Origin: an uncultured Lachnospiraceae bacterium
Lineage (GTDB): Bacteria > Bacillota > Clostridia > Lachnospirales > Lachnospiraceae
Direction: 5' to 3'
NCBI GenBank assembly: GCA_947564645.1
Contig: CANOCU010000017.1
Span: forward strand, 1-59,924
Length of the DNA stretch: 59,924 bases
The notes beneath the pieces were generated by a model that worked only from the letters and a program-made list of their open reading frames with translations, made no database searches and had not been told where the DNA came from. The position numbers and the translations under genes are program-made. Positions 57,411 to 59,924 of this stretch are shown here, piece by piece; positions within the stretch are counted from its first letter, which is position 1; every line of letters begins with the position of its first letter.

Positions 57411-57932
57411 CGGATCGGTGAGACATTTCAGGATCGGTTCGATGTATTTCTGATCCGAAATGTCATAGGAGGCGGAGATCATGCGGATCATTTCCTGGTC
57501 TGCTTCTGTCTTGTCTTTTTTAGTCTGAAGCATTTTTAGAAACATTTTCATCATGAGCTTTGACGAAAGAGACATCTTTTCGTATTGCAGTCCGCCGGGA
57601 CAATAAAATACATGTACCCGCCGGAATTGCTCTTCTGTAAAGTTCTGTCTGAGAGAGGGCATAATTTCCGGACTGTCTGCAGGGCTTGCGCCGACACAGA
57701 ACACGATAAGTTTCTGATCCGGCCACTTGCCCATATTATCTTTGAACCAGTTAAGCTTACTAATACTTCCTGCGCAGGCCCAGCCACCAAAAATGATTGC
57801 TTCATAGGCGGTTAGGTCTTTCTTCTTTGCCACGGATAATTCCATGAAGTCAGCCCCGGAAGCTTCCGCGATCCATTCGGCATACTGCCTTGTAAATCCT
57901 GTCTGTGAATTGAAGATTATTACTGCTTTCAT
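57390..57932 (-). CDS. Flavodoxin-domain protein
   Basis: A 180-aa FMN-binding protein of the flavodoxin type. The phosphate loop is NSQTGFTRQYAEWIAE at the N-terminus (Ser-Gln-Thr-Gly-Phe-Thr); IIFGGWACAG and KLIVFCVGASPADSP correspond to the isoalloxazine-contacting loops. The C-terminal part has a Lys/Met-rich helix (SSKLMMKMFLKMLQTKKDKTE) as in HemG-like and menaquinone-dependent oxidase relatives. ATG 57932 follows AAAAAGGAGAGC. It lies 40 bases downstream of the MarR gene, so one transcript is likely. It is probably a redox carrier or stress protein under MarR control. Confidence 0.88.
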   Translation of the reverse strand: MKAVIIFNSQTGFTRQYAEWIAEASGADFMELSVAKKKDLTAYEAIIFGGWACAGSISKLNWFKDNMGKWPDQKLIVFCVGASPADSPEIMPSLRQNFTEEQFRRVHVFYCPGGLQYEKMSLSSKLMMKMFLKMLQTKKDKTEADQEMIRMISASYDISDQKYIEPILKCLTDPQEQPCT

Positions 57933-57972
57933 GAGTTAGCTCTCCTTTTTCCTCCATTATAAATTTCTTCCG

Positions 57973-58488
57973 TTATAAATGATCAGGTAATCGGAAGTTT
58001 GCAATGTCTTTGCCGGCCTTTTGATCCAAATTATCTATGCCTCTATATAGCCTGGACAGGAGAACAAAAAGCGTTTCAATTTCCTGGTCGGTATAGACTT
58101 CGAAAAGATAGGTTAACTGCTTCTGATATTCGGAAAAATCGTTCTGGAAATAGGCATTCACCTTTTCCGTGGGGCAGATGCACAGGGCTCTTGGATCCAC
58201 AGGACTCTGCCGGAATGTAATGAAGCCTTTTCGCAGCAGGGAGTCGGCCAGCTTCTTAATATTTTGTCTTGAACAGCCGAGAAGATTTCCTAATTGTGTA
58301 AAAGTTAAGGGCTTGTTTGTCTGCCTGATGATTGCCAACAGCATAAATTGCTTAAGGGATAGCTGCGGAATGTGCTTATCGAAAAGTGTCTGCAGTCTGT
58401 TTCCGGCAATAAATAAGGTACTGAAAACAGCTTTCATCTGGTTTTCGGTGGTGTCCGAGAAGCTTGCAATCAAATCGTCCTGGTTCAT
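57973..58488 (-). CDS. MarR family transcriptional regulator
   Basis: A 171-aa regulator with a MarR winged helix at about residues 40-130: LKQFMLLAIIRQTNKPLTFTQLGNLLGCSRQNIKKLADSLLRKGFITFRQSPVDPRAL. The wing contains the family Asp-x-Arg (DPRAL). Long terminal helices for dimerisation flank it. ATG 58488 follows CGGAGAAATCAC, which decides the start over upstream in-frame codons. It is the first gene of an operon with a flavodoxin. A good promoter with an AACTAGTT palindrome downstream of -10 fits autorepression. The inducer is unknown, possibly an oxidant or phenolic compound. Confidence 0.9.
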   Translation of the reverse strand: MNQDDLIASFSDTTENQMKAVFSTLFIAGNRLQTLFDKHIPQLSLKQFMLLAIIRQTNKPLTFTQLGNLLGCSRQNIKKLADSLLRKGFITFRQSPVDPRALCICPTEKVNAYFQNDFSEYQKQLTYLFEVYTDQEIETLFVLLSRLYRGIDNLDQKAGKDIANFRLPDHL

Positions 58489-58506
58489 GTGATTTCTCCG
58501 ATTGGT

Positions 58507-58553
58507 AACTAGTTGCATATATGAATTATGGCAGGATGCAGGCTGTTTGTCAA
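58507..58553 (-). promoter_or_regulatory. Promoter and candidate operator of the MarR-flavodoxin operon
   Basis: On the minus strand a perfect TTGACA (58553-58548) and CATAAT (58530-58525) are 17 bases apart. AACTAGTT at 58507-58514, in the longer imperfect repeat GGTAACTAGTTGC, lies just past the expected start, a typical MarR position. Confidence 0.7.
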
Positions 58554-58702
58554 GATAGAAAAACGGTTGACATGAAACGTTTCTGCAAATAAGAGTATTC
58601 CGGCCAATGCCTTTGAGTATATGCGAAAACATATGGATTTATTGACAGTCAAAAGTAGTCGATCCTTTATCCTCTCTGTATAATTCTGCAAAAAACATAC
58701 AA

Positions 58703-58747
58703 ACTATACTTTGACATATCCATAGACCTTTTTGGTATAAATATAGT
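58703..58747 (+). promoter_or_regulatory. Promoter and flanking repeats before the AbiEi-type antitoxin
   Basis: A perfect TTGACA (58711-58716) and TATAAA (58736-58741), 19 bases apart, are flanked by ACTATA (58703) and TATAGT (ending 58747) as an inverted repeat. AbiEi antitoxins bind inverted repeats at their own promoter. Confidence 0.5.
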
Positions 58748-58777
58748 AGTGTGGAGGTGGAAGGAGTGGATACCTGT

Positions 58778-59419
58778 ATGCTGAAGGAATATCTGGAAAA
58801 AAACTATGGTTACAATGAACCGATCTTCATAAACGAGATTCAGTTGGATGGTCTTAATGATAATGCGTTGCGCCAGCATTTTAAACGGTTGCTGGGGTCA
58901 GGCGATCTGGCCCGTTTTGATACCGGGATTTATTATATCCCTAAAGTGTCACGGCTGCTGAAAAAAAGTTATTTAGATCCTATGAAGGTCATTATGTGTA
59001 AATATGTCCAAAGTGCAACAGAAACCTATGGATACTTCGCCGGAGCCACTTTTGCCAATCAGATTGGTCTGACAACCCAGATGCCGGCAACACTGGAGAT
59101 TGTAACGTCAAAAGAATCGACAAAGGGGCGTACCGTCACCGTAGGCTCCCAGGCCGTCCGGCTGAAACGGCCCGCCACGGCTATAACATCGGAAAATGCC
59201 GGACTGCTCCAGTTTTTGGATGCCGTTTCCCAGGCAGAAAAATATTCCGAGCTTTCTGATTCTGATACGGGGATTCTTCTGAAAAACTATGCAAAGCAGC
59301 GAAATTACAGTAAGGAGCTTCTTTCCAGCGTGCTGTCTGGCATTACGGGTCCTACTGCAAAAAAACTGATTGAATGGGGAATTATTTATGAATTTATATC
59401 AAGACCACGAAGCGTTTAG
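58778..59419 (+). CDS. AbiEi-type antitoxin / transcriptional regulator (DUF6088-like)
   Basis: A 213-aa protein resembling the AbiEi antitoxin group, partner of AbiEii nucleotidyltransferase toxins (type IV toxin-antitoxin). The N-terminal winged helix is IFINEIQLDGLNDNALRQHFKRLLGSGDLARFDTGIYYIP. The conserved block YGYFAGATFANQIGLTTQMPATLEIVTSKES follows, with VGSQAVRLKRPA, and a helical C-terminus. ATG 58778 follows AAGGAG at 11 bases; upstream GTG codons are possible. Its 3' end overlaps the toxin start by 32 bases, as in intact AbiE pairs. The toxin is truncated, so the antitoxin is an orphan here. Confidence 0.85.
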   Translation: MLKEYLEKNYGYNEPIFINEIQLDGLNDNALRQHFKRLLGSGDLARFDTGIYYIPKVSRLLKKSYLDPMKVIMCKYVQSATETYGYFAGATFANQIGLTTQMPATLEIVTSKESTKGRTVTVGSQAVRLKRPATAITSENAGLLQFLDAVSQAEKYSELSDSDTGILLKNYAKQRNYSKELLSSVLSGITGPTAKKLIEWGIIYEFISRPRSV

Positions 59420-59525
59420 CGAATTTATCGTCGCTGCCTCCAATGAACTGCATATGGAACAGAGAACGCTCATCGAACAAAGAACATTCAAACTTCACAG
59501 CGAATACCAGCCCACCGGCGACTAG
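59388..59525 (+). pseudogene. AbiEii toxin, 5' fragment fused to uvrB remnant
   Basis: The 45-codon frame starts MNLYQDHEAFSEFIVAASN, the usual N-terminus of AbiEii toxins, overlapping the antitoxin as expected. After about 30 residues, where the family reads IEKDYW, it switches in frame to FKLHSEYQPTGD, the N-terminus of UvrB, and stops at TAG. The nucleotidyltransferase core, including the catalytic GSxS-type motif, is absent. No toxin activity is possible. Confidence 0.8.
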
Positions 59526-59685
59526 CCCCAGGCTATAGAAGCCCTTGTGAAAGGCTTCAGGGAAGGCAACCAGCTCCAGAACCCCACTCTGGTGATAGCC
59601 CATAATAAGACCCTCGCCGGCCAGTTGTATGGTGAGTTCAAGGAATTTTTCCCGGAAAACGCGGTAGAATACTTTGTGTTCTAGC
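59487..59685 (+). pseudogene. uvrB: uvrB remnant (5' end only, no Walker A)
   Basis: The frame reads FKLHSEYQPTGD, a TAG stop in place of Gln, then [16 protein letters not shown] and [20 protein letters not shown] plus [14 protein letters not shown], and ends at 59685. This is the start of excinuclease subunit UvrB. Between GNQLQ and NPTL the normal 25-30 residues containing Walker A (GVTGSGKT) are missing. Three lesions, a nonsense codon, an internal deletion and a 3' truncation, show it is dead. The join LQ-NPT is where intact UvrB has similar QFQ and QLQ codons, so a short-homology deletion is likely. Confidence 0.88.
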
Positions 59686-59827
59686 ATGTAGATATTTTGA
59701 TGACACTAAATATAGTATCGAAACAATTATCAAAATACAATATATGGTACGCGAGCGGACTCTTAACGCTAAAATGGACTGTATGGAACAGGCATAATGG
59801 TGAACAGAATTTGTGGAGAGAAGTAGA

Positions 59828-59856
59828 TTGAGAAAATGATTTTGGGGGTATATAAT
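59828..59856 (+). promoter_or_regulatory. Probable promoter of the gene at the right edge
   Basis: TTGAGA (59828-59833) and a perfect TATAAT (59851-59856) are 17 bases apart. The region 59686-59827 before it is AT-rich and shows no gene. Confidence 0.7.
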
Positions 59857-59919
59857 AATATAAGATGAGTATAAGAGATATTTAAAGCAGCTTGTATTAA
59901 AATTTGAGGAGGAAAAGCA

Positions 59920-59924
59920 ATGGC
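59920..59924 (+). CDS. Start of a gene cut by the window edge
   Basis: GAGGAGGAAAAGCA precedes ATGGC at the last bases. The ribosome binding site and promoter make a real gene likely. A second codon GCN would fit uvrA, which commonly follows uvrB, but five bases cannot identify it. Confidence 0.5.

Noticed and set aside
59394-59687. A 97-codon minus-strand frame at the right end
   Set aside because: It is the complement of the toxin/uvrB remnant, whose plus-strand translation matches known protein sequences.
1-59924. CRISPR arrays, complete insertion sequences, prophage genes
   Set aside because: No regularly spaced repeats, transposase motifs with terminal repeats, or phage structural genes were seen; the only mobile-type trace is the AbiE/uvrB scar.

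Overview
The window looks like a chromosome segment from a carbohydrate-degrading Lachnospiraceae bacterium (Clostridia); the genus cannot be fixed from sequence alone. Pointers are the roughly 50% GC content, strong GGAGG ribosome binding sites, ftsE-ftsX-M23-S41 synteny, a soluble chemotaxis receptor paired with a FIST protein, YesN/YesM two-component regulators, many intracellular glycosidases, and three CUT1 sugar ABC importers without their own ATPase.

Layout. 1-90: 3' end of a tRNA-Gln(CUG) and its terminator. 92-2684 (minus): FucU/RbsD mutarotase, aldo/keto reductase and zinc alcohol dehydrogenase behind a palindromic operator. 2.8-7.4 kb: GH31 alpha-glycosidase, acyl-ACP thioesterase, CvfB, and a small YjfB-type motility protein (minus) with a sigma-D-like promoter. 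7.6-14.4 kb: PucR-type regulator, ftsE, ftsX, M23 LytM protein, S41 protease, mannose-1-phosphate guanylyltransferase. 14.4-16 kb: broken MATE exporter and an XRE regulator.

16.1-31.9 kb: first glycan locus, with GH42, a YesN/YesM-like two-component system, an unclassified 779-aa protein, GH78 rhamnosidase, an ABC importer (binding protein and two permeases) and GH43. The enzymes are cytoplasmic, so oligosaccharides are probably imported first; the activities suggest pectic side chains. 31.9-48.9 kb: arabinan-type locus with a surface GH43 endo-arabinanase lipoprotein, a second importer with a very large binding protein (broken by two frameshifts), an NHL/TPR/YIP1 membrane protein, a secreted DUF5696-like protein, a third importer, a cytoplasmic GH43 and an ArsR-like regulator. 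Three copies of TTTAG-N6-CTAAA link the two ends of this locus and are the best candidate operator for that regulator.

48.9-55.1 kb: Nif3-like protein (minus) with a 16-bp palindrome between its -35 and -10, an AraC regulator fused to a GH39 domain that has lost both catalytic glutamates, a carbohydrate-esterase-like hydrolase and a GPH sugar symporter, together probably a xyloside/acetyl-xylan module. 55.3-58.5 kb: FIST plus soluble chemotaxis receptor; flavodoxin and MarR regulator. 58.7-59.9 kb: AbiEi-type antitoxin whose toxin is cut off after about 30 codons and fused to a decayed 5' piece of uvrB lacking Walker A; a further gene begins at the edge.

Several genes are damaged: MATE, the large binding protein, the DUF5696/permease junction, the toxin and uvrB. 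Whether this is real decay or assembly error cannot be decided here.
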